Assembly: GCF_019711395.1 (NCBI RefSeq)
Contig: NZ_JAIGNL010000002.1
Location: forward strand, 310,001-374,000
Reading direction: 5' to 3'
DNA: 64,000 bases
Source of the DNA: Qipengyuania xiapuensis
Lineage (GTDB): Bacteria > Pseudomonadota > Alphaproteobacteria > Sphingomonadales > Sphingomonadaceae
In this document: one piece after another, positions 36,178 through 45,439 of the stretch
Position numbering within the stretch: the first letter of the stretch is position 1
Layout: each line of letters begins with the position of its first letter
Translations under genes and position numbers: made by a program
The notes under the pieces: generated by a model
Databases searched by the model: none
The model's input: the letters and a program-made list of their open reading frames with translations, nothing else
Told to the model about the DNA's origin: nothing

Positions 36178-36996
36178 TCAGCGCTTAACGCTGAATGCAT
36201 TCGCATATTCGGGCTTCACAGCATCGATTACAGAGGCCGTCACCGGGAAATTGAGCTCATAGGCTCCCTCGGCATAGGGCCCTGCGACATAGGGTCCGAA
36301 ATAGACGCTGATGCGGTCGAAAGTCTGCTCGTTCGACGATCCGACCAGCACGGTCGCCTCGTCGAGACCGGGGCAATCGGAGAAGCTGCCTCCGGACGTC
36401 CGGTTGACCGTCGCCCCCCGCCTGCGGGACCGCGCACGATCGAGCGCATCGCACAGTTTCGCGCCGAGCGCGTTTTCGAGTGCGACCGGCGAATTGAACA
36501 TCTCGATGCCCTTGATAGCGGCCGAGCGCTCCTTGTCCCACACGAGCGACTGCTTGCCGGTCATGCCGTGCGCGCCGCCCGTGTACACATAGGTATCGGC
36601 CGAAAGGGAGAGCCAGCCGGGCAGGTCGGTCACGACCTTCCATTCCTTTTCGAACCCGCGGGCCTTGCAGGTCACGCAATCGCCGGGAAAGTCGACCAGC
36701 GACTGCTCCCATTCGCTCTTCTGCTCGGCAAGCGCCTCGTCGCGCTCGGCTTCGAGCATGGCGGCAAGGTCGGCCTGCTCCGATACTTTTGCCGGCCAGC
36801 TGTAGGCAAATTCGCGCGTGCCGCCGCTGCGTTTCTCGTCGTCGTTGAAAGACACGCCCTCGATCGCCGGGACCTCCGGCGGCTGGGGGACTTCGGGTGG
36901 CTGCGGGGGCGCGGAGGCATCTCCACTGTCTTCTTCGGCCTGCGAGCACGCGGCGCTCGACAGAGCCAGAGAAATCAGGAACAGGGGCGCGCGCAT
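36178..36996 (-). CDS. Secreted lipoprotein, PdaC/DUF3298-like
   Basis: The 272-residue product (start ATG 36996, AAGG upstream) has a lipoprotein signal MRAPLFLISLALSSAAC, a proline-rich spacer, then a domain with the YTGGAHG box characteristic of the DUF4163/PdaC N-terminal unit. The C-terminal DUF3298-like motif YFGPYVAGPYAEGAYELNFP is split here as YFGPYVAGP and YAEGAYELNFP. Similar proteins in the family bind glycans or peptidoglycan-associated sites; no catalytic residues are evident. It is divergent from the aminopeptidase gene with only 43 bases between starts. Confidence 0.75.
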   Translation of the reverse strand: MRAPLFLISLALSSAACSQAEEDSGDASAPPQPPEVPQPPEVPAIEGVSFNDDEKRSGGTREFAYSWPAKVSEQADLAAMLEAERDEALAEQKSEWEQSLVDFPGDCVTCKARGFEKEWKVVTDLPGWLSLSADTYVYTGGAHGMTGKQSLVWDKERSAAIKGIEMFNSPVALENALGAKLCDALDRARSRRRGATVNRTSGGSFSDCPGLDEATVLVGSSNEQTFDRISVYFGPYVAGPYAEGAYELNFPVTASVIDAVKPEYANAFSVKR

Positions 36997-37039
36997 GGAA
37001 TTACCTTGCCGAGACACTTAAACACGCGAGAGGCATATC

Positions 37040-38428
37040 ATGGCCGACAAAGCCGACCTAATCCAGGCAGACCGTGGACAGGAAGCTATCCCCATCCATC
37101 TGGTCAACAAGGCCGGTTTCCCGGATTGGGTCAAATCGCTCTCCTCCGGACAGCGTGCGGCCCTCGCTGCCCAGAAGTTCGACGGTTCGGGTTACCAGGT
37201 CGGCATTGTCCCCGATGGTGACAACTGGTTCGTGGTCGGCGGCGTCGCCAATCCCGAAGAACTGTCGAGCTGGTGCATGGCCAAGCTCGCCGAGACGCTT
37301 CCCGAAGGCACCTATCGCAGGGCCGAAGGCGATGCCGGCCCCGCCGTGCATGGCTGGCAGACCGCGCAGTACACGTTCGAGCGCTACAAGAAGTCCGAGA
37401 AGCCGGTCGGCCCCCGCATCCTGCTGACCAAGGAAGTGAAGAAGATCGACGCAGCCAAGGCCGAAGCGCGCGCGGTCTGTCTCGTACGAGACCTCGTAAA
37501 TACCCCTGCCGAGGACATGGGCCCGGCTGCGCTCGAAGAACAGTGCGAGAAGCTCGCCAAGGAGCATGGCGGTAAGCTCGAGGTGACGCGCGGCGACAAG
37601 CTGGAGCAGGAATATCCCATGGTCCATGCGGTCGGCCGCGCTGCTGCGCGCAGCCATGCGCCGCGGATCATGCACCTCACCTGGGGCAAGGAAAGCGACC
37701 CGGTGATCGCCGTGGTTGGCAAGGGCGTTTGCTTCGACAGCGGCGGGCTCGACGTCAAGAGCTCCACCGGCATGCTGCTCATGAAGAAGGACATGGGCGG
37801 CGCAGCGCACGCCATTGCGCTCGCAGGCCTGATCATGGGCGCGAAACTGCCGGTGCGCCTGCACCTGCTGGTACCAGCGGTGGAGAATGCCATTGCCGGC
37901 AACGCCTTCCGTCCCGGCGACGTGCTCAAGACGCGCAAGGGGCTGACGGTGGAGATCGGCAATACCGATGCCGAAGGCCGCCTGATCCTCGGCGATGCGC
38001 TGACTCGTGCATCGGAAGAGAATCCCGAATTCATCGTCGATTTCGCAACTCTGACGGGTGCGGCACGCGTGGCGCTGGGGCCCGACTACCCCGCCCTCAT
38101 GACCCGCGAGGACGCGACGGCCGACGCGCTGATCGAGGCGGGCCGCGGCGTCGATGACGAGCCCTGGCGCCTTCCGCTGCCCGAAGCCTATGCCGAGTGG
38201 CTTTCCTCCGACATCGCCGACACCAACAACGCGCATGGCAATGCCTTTGCCGGTGCCAGCGTGGCCGGCCTGTTCCTCGACAAGTTCGTGGGCGAAGGGA
38301 TCGACTGGGCGCACTTCGACACCTTCGCATGGCGCCCCACGGCCAAGCCCGGGCGACCCAAAGGCGGCGACGCCTACGGCCTGAGGGCCAGCTGGCACAT
38401 GCTGCAAAAGCGTTTCAAACCGGAATAG
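37040..38428 (+). CDS. Leucyl aminopeptidase family protein (M17)
   Basis: Two-zinc aminopeptidase of 462 residues. The N-terminal third is not conserved, then the catalytic domain has VGKGVCFDSGGLDVKSS (227-243) with the Lys and Asp ligands, KKDMGGAAHAIAL (249-261), and the M17 signature NTDAEGRL (308-315). It probably acts on exported or cytoplasmic peptides; the PepA/PepB class is meant. GAGAGG precedes the ATG. The gene is followed by the SH3-like gene after 72 bases and argC after that. Confidence 0.93.
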   Translation: MADKADLIQADRGQEAIPIHLVNKAGFPDWVKSLSSGQRAALAAQKFDGSGYQVGIVPDGDNWFVVGGVANPEELSSWCMAKLAETLPEGTYRRAEGDAGPAVHGWQTAQYTFERYKKSEKPVGPRILLTKEVKKIDAAKAEARAVCLVRDLVNTPAEDMGPAALEEQCEKLAKEHGGKLEVTRGDKLEQEYPMVHAVGRAAARSHAPRIMHLTWGKESDPVIAVVGKGVCFDSGGLDVKSSTGMLLMKKDMGGAAHAIALAGLIMGAKLPVRLHLLVPAVENAIAGNAFRPGDVLKTRKGLTVEIGNTDAEGRLILGDALTRASEENPEFIVDFATLTGAARVALGPDYPALMTREDATADALIEAGRGVDDEPWRLPLPEAYAEWLSSDIADTNNAHGNAFAGASVAGLFLDKFVGEGIDWAHFDTFAWRPTAKPGRPKGGDAYGLRASWHMLQKRFKPE

Positions 38429-38500
38429 TGACGGCTTGCGCGCTTGCCCCGCGACAGGAGCGAGGGTAAGCGCCCGCAACTGCAACAGGGAAACGACACG

Positions 38501-38848
38501 TTGAGCGAAGCGGCGAACTACAACCTGCCCACCGGAATCGTCGGCCTCAAGGGCCCGGTGGAGAAACCTGCGCCCGGCACGCTGCCGCTGCGTGGCGATC
38601 TGGCGCATATCGCGCTCGCAGACCATTTCCTCGCAGCGCACTACGTCATCCCGCACGAACGCCACATCGGCGACGCCGACGTCGTGCTCAAGATCGCCAT
38701 GCGCGACGATGCCGACGATGGCGCCACGCTCGCAGCGGGCAGCAAGATCGAACTGCTCGACCAGGCCGGTGACTGGCTCTGGGTCACCGTGGGCCCTGAA
38801 GGCCCGAGCGGCTACCTGCGGCTCGGCGCACTCGCACCCGACCAGTGA
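38501..38848 (+). CDS. Hypothetical protein with SH3-like end
   Basis: The TTG at 38501 (CAGGG upstream) is chosen over an upstream TTG (38444) because the protein then starts SEAANYNLPTG. The 115-residue product has no signal peptide. Residues 60-115 have a strand-rich Gly/Asp pattern ending in DQAGDWLWVTVGPEGPSGYL, like bacterial SH3 or SH3b modules. No function is assigned. It overlaps argC by GTGA, so the two are translationally linked. Confidence 0.55.
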   Translation: MSEAANYNLPTGIVGLKGPVEKPAPGTLPLRGDLAHIALADHFLAAHYVIPHERHIGDADVVLKIAMRDDADDGATLAAGSKIELLDQAGDWLWVTVGPEGPSGYLRLGALAPDQ

Positions 38849-39783
38849 CGCACAAGGTCTTTATCGACGGGGCAGCAGGTACGACCGGCCTCGAGATTGC
38901 CGATCGTCTTTCCGGGCGCAGCGAATTCACGCTCATCACGCTCGACGACACCCGCCGCAAGGACACCAAGGCTCGCCGCGAAGCGCTGAACGAGGCGGAT
39001 GTCGCAATCCTCTGCCTGCCTGACGATGCAGCCCGCGAAGCGGTCGAGCTGATCGACCCTGCTTCGGGCACGCGCATCATCGATGCCTCTTCCGCCCACC
39101 GCACCGCCGAGGGCTGGTGCTATGGCTTCCCCGAACTGGTCGGCAGCGAGCGCGTCGCCGATGCGCGGCGGGTGAGCAATCCCGGTTGCTATCCGACCGG
39201 CTTCCTGGCGCTTGTCGCACCGCTGGTGCGCGAAGGCCTGCTGCCTGCGGACTGGCCGTACACCGTCAACGCGGTGAGTGGCTATTCGGGCGGCGGCAAG
39301 GCGCTGATCGAGCGCTTCGAGGCCGAGGGCGCACCTGCCTTCCGTGCCTATGGCTACGATCTTGCGCACAAGCACCTGCCTGAAATGAAAGAGCATGCGG
39401 GTCTCGACCACCCCGTGCTGTTCGCGCCGTCTGTCGTACCTGCCTATCGCGGCATGATCGTCGAGGTACCGCTGCATCTCGGCGCGATGGAAAGCGACCC
39501 GCACGCCGACAGCCTGCGCGATGCGCTGGCCGAGTTCTACGACGGCTCGCCCCTCGTCACAGTCCATGAAAAGGGCGTGGTCGGGGAGCTGCTGCTCGAA
39601 ACCGACGCCGCCCCTTCGGACGGGCTGGAGCTGTTCGTTTTCGGCAATGAAGGCGGCTGGAACGCGCGCCTCGTGGCGCGGCTCGACAACCTCGGAAAAG
39701 GCGCAAGCGGAGCGGCGGTGCAGAACCTCAACCTGCTTTGCGGACTGCCCGAAACTGCCGGCCTCAAGCTGCCTGCTGCCTAA
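38845..39783 (+). CDS. argC: N-acetyl-gamma-glutamyl-phosphate reductase (short, type 2)
   Basis: ArgC reduces N-acetylglutamyl phosphate to the semialdehyde with NADPH, arginine synthesis step 3. The 312-residue chain has the Rossmann loop DGAAGTTG and the nucleophile Cys115 in SNPGCYPTGF. The type 2 form is about 30-40 residues shorter than E. coli ArgC, as seen in alphaproteobacteria. The GTG start overlaps the preceding stop. In this window it is not next to other arg genes. Confidence 0.93.
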   Translation: MTHKVFIDGAAGTTGLEIADRLSGRSEFTLITLDDTRRKDTKARREALNEADVAILCLPDDAAREAVELIDPASGTRIIDASSAHRTAEGWCYGFPELVGSERVADARRVSNPGCYPTGFLALVAPLVREGLLPADWPYTVNAVSGYSGGGKALIERFEAEGAPAFRAYGYDLAHKHLPEMKEHAGLDHPVLFAPSVVPAYRGMIVEVPLHLGAMESDPHADSLRDALAEFYDGSPLVTVHEKGVVGELLLETDAAPSDGLELFVFGNEGGWNARLVARLDNLGKGASGAAVQNLNLLCGLPETAGLKLPAA

Positions 39784-40296
<513 letters not shown>

Positions 40297-40309
40297 TCCG
40301 ACTGACCTA

Positions 40310-40335
40310 ATTGCCCGCAGCAAGGCGGGCGCAAT
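40310..40335 (+). other. Intergenic hairpin between glnB and glnA
   Basis: GCCCGC (40313-40318) pairs with GCGGGC (40325-40330) with a 6-base loop, and the stem is extended by ATTG/CAAT with a one-base bulge. No T run follows, so it probably tunes the transcript (processing or partial termination) between the two genes. Confidence 0.5.
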
Positions 40336-40362
40336 ACGAACTACCCCAACGGAGGCAACCAA

Positions 40363-41772
40363 ATGGCAAGTGCGAAAGACGTCCTCAAGCGCATCAAGGA
40401 CGAGGACATCGAGTGGGTCGATCTCAGGTTCACCGACCCCAAGGGCAAGTGGCAGCACCTGACCATGGTCGCCAAGGTTCTGGGCGAAGACGAGCTTGAA
40501 GACGGCCTGATGTTCGACGGTTCGTCGATCGCCGGCTGGAAGGTCATCAATGAAAGCGACATGATCCTGAAGCCCGATCTCGAGCGCGTCTATCTCGACC
40601 CGTTCAGTGCCGAGCCGATGCTGATCATGTTCTGCGACATCGTCGAGCCGTCGACCGGTGAATGGTACGCCCGCGATCCGCGCACGACCGCCAAGCGCGC
40701 CGAGGCCTTCCTCAAGTCGACCGGTGTCGGCGACACGATCTACGTCGGCCCGGAAGCCGAATTCTTCATGTTCGACGATGTCCGCTTCGAAGACGGCTAT
40801 GCCGGCTCGGGCTACGCCATCGACGACATCGAACTGCCGACCAACTCGGGCAAGGAATACGAGAGCGGCAACCTCGCTCACCGTCCGCGCGCCAAGGGCG
40901 GCTACTTCCCCGTGGCACCGGTCGACAGCGCCGTCGACATCCGCGGCGAGATGGTTTCGACCATGATCGAAATGGGCCTCAACTGCGACAAGCACCACCA
41001 CGAGGTGGCCGCCGCTCAGCACGAGCTCGGCCTCACCTTCGGCACGCTCGTCGAAACCGCCGACAACATGCAGATCTACAAGTATGTCGTGCACCAGGTC
41101 GCGCACATCTACGGCAAGACCGCGACCTTCATGCCCAAGCCGATCAAGGACGATAACGGTTCGGGCATGCACACCCACATGTCGATCTGGGACGATGGCA
41201 AGCCGACCTTCGCGGGCAACCAGTACGGTGGCCTGAGCGAGAACTGCCTCTACTACATCGGCGGTGTCATCAAGCACGCCAAGGCCCTCAACGCCTTCAC
41301 CAACCCGACCACCAACAGCTACAAGCGCCTTGTGCCGGGCTTCGAAGCTCCCGTCCTGCTCGCCTATTCGGCGCGCAACCGTTCGGCCTCGTGCCGCATT
41401 CCCTACGGTGCGGGCGACAAGGCGAAGCGCGTGGAGTTCCGCTTCCCCGACGCGATGGCCAACCCCTACCTCGCCTATGCCGCGCTGCTGATGGCCGGCC
41501 TCGACGGGATCACCAACAAGATCCACCCGGGCGAAGCCATGGACAAGAACCTCTACGACCTGCCGCCGGCAGAGCTCGCCGACGTTCCGACCGTTTGCGG
41601 CTCGCTTCGCGAAGCGCTTGAGGCTCTCGAAGCCGACCACGAGTTCCTCTTGAAGGGCGACGTCTTCACCAAGGACCAGATCGACGCTTATGCCGAACTG
41701 AAGTGGGAAGAAGTCCTGCGCGTCGAAACCACGCCATGCCCGGCAGAATTCGACATGTACTACAGCGCCTAA
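40363..41772 (+). CDS. glnA: Glutamine synthetase type I
   Basis: GS converts glutamate, ammonia and ATP to glutamine, as a dodecamer. The 469-residue chain has DGSS near residue 52, the catalytic metal-binding EAEFF (131-135) and [10 protein letters not shown] (265-274). The adenylylation Tyr398 sits in NLYDLPP, matching Tyr397 of E. coli, so the enzyme is expected to be regulated by GlnE adenylylation through PII. AACGGAGG lies upstream of the ATG. It ends at a strong terminator. Confidence 0.98.
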   Translation: MASAKDVLKRIKDEDIEWVDLRFTDPKGKWQHLTMVAKVLGEDELEDGLMFDGSSIAGWKVINESDMILKPDLERVYLDPFSAEPMLIMFCDIVEPSTGEWYARDPRTTAKRAEAFLKSTGVGDTIYVGPEAEFFMFDDVRFEDGYAGSGYAIDDIELPTNSGKEYESGNLAHRPRAKGGYFPVAPVDSAVDIRGEMVSTMIEMGLNCDKHHHEVAAAQHELGLTFGTLVETADNMQIYKYVVHQVAHIYGKTATFMPKPIKDDNGSGMHTHMSIWDDGKPTFAGNQYGGLSENCLYYIGGVIKHAKALNAFTNPTTNSYKRLVPGFEAPVLLAYSARNRSASCRIPYGAGDKAKRVEFRFPDAMANPYLAYAALLMAGLDGITNKIHPGEAMDKNLYDLPPAELADVPTVCGSLREALEALEADHEFLLKGDVFTKDQIDAYAELKWEEVLRVETTPCPAEFDMYYSA

Positions 41773-41793
41773 ACAGCGTCGGTACCGAACAAC

Positions 41794-41834
41794 AAAAGGG
41801 CCGCCCGGAGCATATCCGGGCGGCCCTTTTTATT
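41794..41834 (+). terminator. Rho-independent terminator of glnBA
   Basis: A perfect 16-bp inverted repeat (AAAAGGGCCGCCCGGA at 41794-41809, 5-base loop, complement at 41815-41830) is followed by a TTTTTATTT run, 22 bases after the glnA stop. It also lies at the end of the convergent gene starting at 42511 and may serve both. Confidence 0.95.
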
Positions 41835-41854
41835 TGCGCAATGCGGAGGCGGGA

Positions 41855-42511
41855 TCAGCGCGGGGCCAGCAATCCTCGCCGCCCCGCAGCGATGAACGTC
41901 GCAAGCATCGCGATCACGTAGAACATGGTCAGCATCTCGATCGGCTCCTGTGCCCGGGCCAGATCGAGATGTGCGGCCATCGCCCATACGCCCACCACCC
42001 CGAGCGTGAGCGAATAGGCAAGCACCGTCGCTTCGGCATTGAGCATCTGCATCAGCTCGTCGGACGCACGATAGGATACCCATGCGAAGCCGCTCCCGAT
42101 CACGAGCATCGCCACCCCGCCGATCAACGCGGGCAGCGGCGCGATAATTCCGCCCTCTCCGCCCAGCGCGATAATGATCAGGGCAGCGCCCCAGAGCGCC
42201 ATGGCGATGCAGGAGGTGAGGAGCTTTCCCTTCTGCTCCTCGAGTTCCTCGACATCTTCCACGTTCAGGATTTTCGCCCCGATCCGGGGGCGAAGTGCCC
42301 CTAAGCCCACGCCCACGCCTGCAAGTATGTAGAAGGCCCCCACGAGCACTGCCATTTCGGCGGCCTTCGACAGGCCCGCCAGCAAATCGCCCGAGGTTAG
42401 CTTCGACACACCAAACATCGTGACGAAGCCGACCGCGGCGCCGATCACGATTGGCACAGCCAGCTTGCGCAATACCGATTGCTCGTTCCTGCCGCTTTCT
42501 TCCGTCATCAT
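41855..42511 (-). CDS. Polytopic membrane protein paired with XRE regulator
   Basis: The start lies at ATGATG: the first ATG (42511) or the second (42508, overlapping the stop of the XRE gene) is used. The 218-residue product has about six hydrophobic segments from VPIVIGAAVGFVTMFGV to MLTMFYVIAMLATFIAAG. A charged segment between helices (residues about 90-105) is expected in the cytoplasm. I do not recognise a family; a small XRE-plus-membrane-protein pair like this is common in sphingomonads and often of unknown purpose. Confidence 0.65.
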   Translation of the reverse strand: MMTEESGRNEQSVLRKLAVPIVIGAAVGFVTMFGVSKLTSGDLLAGLSKAAEMAVLVGAFYILAGVGVGLGALRPRIGAKILNVEDVEELEEQKGKLLTSCIAMALWGAALIIIALGGEGGIIAPLPALIGGVAMLVIGSGFAWVSYRASDELMQMLNAEATVLAYSLTLGVVGVWAMAAHLDLARAQEPIEMLTMFYVIAMLATFIAAGRRGLLAPR

Positions 42512-42714
42512 TCCGTCGGCTCCCAATCGTCGATAAACAGGTCCGGCACGGCGACGGCGAACAGCTTCGCCATGCGCAGCGCCAGCGGCAGCGAGGGATC
42601 GTATTTGTCGGTTTCGACCGCGTTGATGGTCTGGCGCGAAACGCCCAGCCGGCGCGCCAGTTCGCCCTGGCTCCAGCCCTTGCCCTCGCGATGTTCCTTC
42701 AAGCGGTTCTTCAC
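42508..42714 (-). CDS. XRE-family DNA-binding regulator
   Basis: The 68-residue protein is essentially one helix-turn-helix: LKEHREGKGWSQGELARRLGVSRQTINAVETDKYDPSLPLALRMAKLF (motif core WSQGELARRLGVSRQTINAVE). It starts at GTG 42714 with GGAG about 8 bases upstream. It is stop-coupled to the membrane protein gene and has direct/inverted repeats immediately upstream, consistent with autoregulation. Similar to Cro/C1-type and YozG-like regulators; effector unknown. Confidence 0.88.
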   Translation of the reverse strand: MKNRLKEHREGKGWSQGELARRLGVSRQTINAVETDKYDPSLPLALRMAKLFAVAVPDLFIDDWEPTE

Positions 42715-42731
42715 CGAATCACTCCGTCTGC

Positions 42732-42785
42732 CTGTAAAGAGCCCTTTACTGACAAGAGCTATTTACAGTCAAGAGCTCTTTACAG
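42732..42785 (-). promoter_or_regulatory. Triple operator-like repeats upstream of the XRE gene
   Basis: CAAGAGCTATTTACAG (42753-42768) and CAAGAGCTCTTTACAG (42770-42785) are direct repeats with a 17-base period. CTGTAAAGAGC (42732-42742) is the inverted complement of the end of the second repeat. The spacing and position (18-71 bases before the GTG) suggest binding sites for the XRE protein. The rest of the 180-base gap to the PilZ gene is otherwise unrecognised. Confidence 0.6.
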
Positions 42786-42894
42786 CCTCAAGGCAGCGGA
42801 ATGGCCCGGATCGGCGTGGGAACGTTCGCTATACGAATTCTTAGGGCCTTGCTCCTAGCAATGTATTCGCAAGTATTGGGGCGGAATTACTGTC

Positions 42895-43899
42895 ATGACT
42901 TTCTGGAAGAAGGATATCGCGGAGGACGTGGCCGAACGCCGCGCCGAACGCATTATCCAGAGGAAGCGCAGTAAACAGGACCGCTCGGCCAAGGGACTGG
43001 GCGCGGTCGCCATCCCCCGCCGCGGTGCCCGCGCCATCCACCAGCGCAATGAGGATCGCCATGTCCTCAAGGGCAAGAAGGCGACTGCAGACCTCGAAGG
43101 CGATATTTTCGACGTCTCGCTGCTGAACCTGTCGTCCAACGGTGTCATGATCGGCAGCGACCGGCATCTCGCCATCGGTGACGAGATCACACTCTCGATC
43201 GAAGATTGCGCCCCCATCACCACTGCGGTGCGCTGGGTCCGCGACGGCCGGATTGGTCTCGAATTCATTGCCGAAACCGTCATCATCGCCGAAGCCGGGG
43301 TGCGCGACTTCATCATGAAGACGATCCGCAAGGAGCACGAGGCGGCAAGCTATTCGCCCAAGCTCGCTATCGGAAGTGAACGCCGCGATGTCGCCAAGCG
43401 CCACCAGCTGGTGTGGGTCGGCAAGCTCAAGCTGGGCGAGAAGGATGCCACCGCACGCCTGCGCAATATCTCGCGCTCGGGCGCCATGGTCTCGCTTTCG
43501 GGCAACCTCGATCTCGATGACGACCGCGACGTGATCCTATCTCTGCGTCATGCAGGCGATCTGGCAGGCAAGGTCCGGTGGCACGCAGGCCAGGAGTGCG
43601 GGATCGAATTTGCCGACGAGTTCGACGTCTCGCTGCTGGTCAACGAGAGCTATGCCGAGCTTGAGCCGGAAATGGAACGGGCGGCCAAGCGCGGCGACGA
43701 AGGCGAAGAAGATTCCGGCCCTTCGGATTACGACCTGCTCCGCGTGCGCCACGGCAATGTCGAAAATCCGCACCATGCCCCCGACATGGAATACAAGGCG
43801 CTGACGCTGGAAGAGCTTTACGCGACGCTCCACCCGGAAGGGAAAGCGGAAGGCAAAACGGTCGACGCTGACGAGCCGGCCGAAACCGATCAGGCGTAA
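42895..43899 (+). CDS. Tandem PilZ-domain protein
   Basis: The 334-residue protein has two PilZ-like units. The first is around residues 50-150 (QRNEDRH then LLNLSSNGVMIGS) and the second around 160-245 (ERRDVAKRHQ then LRNISRSGAMVSL). Each carries an RxxxR-type start and an NxSxxG box, as in c-di-GMP-binding PilZ domains. A basic N-terminus and an acidic, disordered C-terminal tail complete it. It may bind c-di-GMP and act on motility or envelope processes. It converges with the HExxH gene and overlaps it by 10 bases. Confidence 0.8.
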   Translation: MTFWKKDIAEDVAERRAERIIQRKRSKQDRSAKGLGAVAIPRRGARAIHQRNEDRHVLKGKKATADLEGDIFDVSLLNLSSNGVMIGSDRHLAIGDEITLSIEDCAPITTAVRWVRDGRIGLEFIAETVIIAEAGVRDFIMKTIRKEHEAASYSPKLAIGSERRDVAKRHQLVWVGKLKLGEKDATARLRNISRSGAMVSLSGNLDLDDDRDVILSLRHAGDLAGKVRWHAGQECGIEFADEFDVSLLVNESYAELEPEMERAAKRGDEGEEDSGPSDYDLLRVRHGNVENPHHAPDMEYKALTLEELYATLHPEGKAEGKTVDADEPAETDQA

Positions 43900-44645
43900 T
43901 TATACTCGAGCAAATCGATTTCCGAGAGGCTGGTGCCAAGATCCGGATGGTTCTTGGCCAGGGCGCGTTTCGCCTTCTTCAAATCGCTTCTAAGGTAGGG
44001 CTTCAATCCGCTTTCGGCAGGGCCGAGATCGAAACCGTGTAGCGCTGCGGATGCCGCAGTCGCCGTGACCAGGGACTGCTCCGACAGATATCCGGCCGTC
44101 GAAGACTGCCAATATGCGTAGAGGTCGTCCTGCCATTTGGCGAAAGTCCGCGCCGAATTCGCCAGCAAAACGCCAAAGCCCAGATAGGCTGCCGCACAGT
44201 CGGTCGAATGTTCCATCAGGTCCGGGCCACCCGGAGGATCGCCGGCTTCCCACAAGAGGAAATGGCACAGCTCATGAGCGAAGGTCCCTGCCAGCGCATC
44301 GGGATTGGCAAGCATCTGCGAGCTGTAGCGGATCGTTGCGACCCCATCGACGACCGAGCAGGTTCCGCATGCGCCCATCCCTTCGAAAAAGGTTTCGTCG
44401 GGTTGATGGACCGGATCATCGGGCACCATCTCGAGCTCGCAGGGCCAGTCCTGCATGCGCATGAGGCCCCTGACCGCTTGGAAAAGCTCCGGGCCGGTCC
44501 TCGCTTCCAGCAGTTGCGGATGTGACGGTCCGATCAACCCGGGAGCGGTGTGGCGGTCACCCAGCATTGTCCGCAGCCATGCGAAACAGGCGAGCAACCA
44601 GTCGAATTCTTCGCGCGATATCGGTGGCTTGGACGAAAAAAGCAT
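43890..44645 (-). CDS. Putative HExxH metalloprotein of unknown family
   Basis: The ATG at 44645 is used; a GTG at 44651 is in frame. The chain is about 251 residues and carries HELCH (about residues 124-128, a zincin HExxH motif) with EHSTD about 17 residues later, which can supply the third ligand. Two other features stand out: GACGTC before it and the LWEAGDPPGGPD segment between them. No signal peptide is clear, so a cytoplasmic or membrane-associated peptidase-like role is inferred; it could be a non-catalytic metal site. I do not recognise a named family. Confidence 0.6.
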   Translation of the reverse strand: MLFSSKPPISREEFDWLLACFAWLRTMLGDRHTAPGLIGPSHPQLLEARTGPELFQAVRGLMRMQDWPCELEMVPDDPVHQPDETFFEGMGACGTCSVVDGVATIRYSSQMLANPDALAGTFAHELCHFLLWEAGDPPGGPDLMEHSTDCAAAYLGFGVLLANSARTFAKWQDDLYAYWQSSTAGYLSEQSLVTATAASAALHGFDLGPAESGLKPYLRSDLKKAKRALAKNHPDLGTSLSEIDLLEYNYA

Positions 44646-44760
44646 CGACACCGGTTTACCCGGACCGGTCGAGAATTCCAGTGTCGCTCGTCACGGGCAT
44701 TTTCCTACTCCCCGCTTTTCTGCCTAATTCCCGCACCTCTTTCACAAGGAGGTCTAGTCC

Positions 44761-45354
44761 ATGTCACGCAAGCCCCTGTTCGATACCGTACGCCGCCTTC
44801 TCGGGCGAGGGTTCAGCCAGTCCGAAGTCGAGGTGCTCGACCGCGCCATCGATGCCGCGGGAGTTTCTGCGCAGGACCGTGTTCCATCCGTTCCATCCTG
44901 TGGGGTCAGCGAAGCAGGTCTCCAACTCATCAAGCGCTTCGAGGGCTGCGCGAGGCTGCGTCCCGACGGCATGGTCGAAGCCTATCCCGATCCCGGCACG
45001 GGCGGCGCGCCATGGACCATCGGCTGGGGCGCTACCGGAGCCGACGTCAATCCGGATACCGTGTGGACGCAGGAGCAGTGCGACGCGCGGCTCCTCCACG
45101 ATGTCGCGCGCCACGCTGCCGAAGTACGCGAGGCGATCGGGCACGCGCCCACCACTGCGGGCCAGTTCGCTGCGCTCGTCAGCTTCCACTTCAATACCGG
45201 AGCGATCGGCCGGGCCACGCTGACCCGCAAGCATGTCGCCGGAGACCATGAAGGCGCCGCCCGAGAATTCGCGAAGTGGAAGCATGCCGGCGGCCGGGTC
45301 CTGAAGGGGCTGGTTCGGCGCCGAAACGCGGAGGTGGCCCTGTACCGCTCCTGA
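44761..45354 (+). CDS. Phage-type lysozyme (GH24)
   Basis: The 197-residue enzyme has the GH24 (T4/R-type endolysin) core: KRFEGCARLRPDG with catalytic Glu61, YPDPGTGG with Asp77, and WTIGWG with Thr86, ending GLVRRRNAEVALY. It is preceded by a perfect AAGGAGG ribosome site. There is no Sec signal; residues 1-45 are a charged helix that may be an N-terminal adaptor. It cuts the MurNAc-GlcNAc bond of peptidoglycan. No holin, spanin or phage gene is next to it, so it looks like a domesticated gene. Confidence 0.9.
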   Translation: MSRKPLFDTVRRLLGRGFSQSEVEVLDRAIDAAGVSAQDRVPSVPSCGVSEAGLQLIKRFEGCARLRPDGMVEAYPDPGTGGAPWTIGWGATGADVNPDTVWTQEQCDARLLHDVARHAAEVREAIGHAPTTAGQFAALVSFHFNTGAIGRATLTRKHVAGDHEGAAREFAKWKHAGGRVLKGLVRRRNAEVALYRS

Positions 45355-45439
45355 GATGCGACGAAACGTGGCGGGCAATCCGGATCGTTCGGAACCTGAC
45401 CACGGTCCGCGCCGTTTCGAAGGGCAAAGGAGCTTGAAA

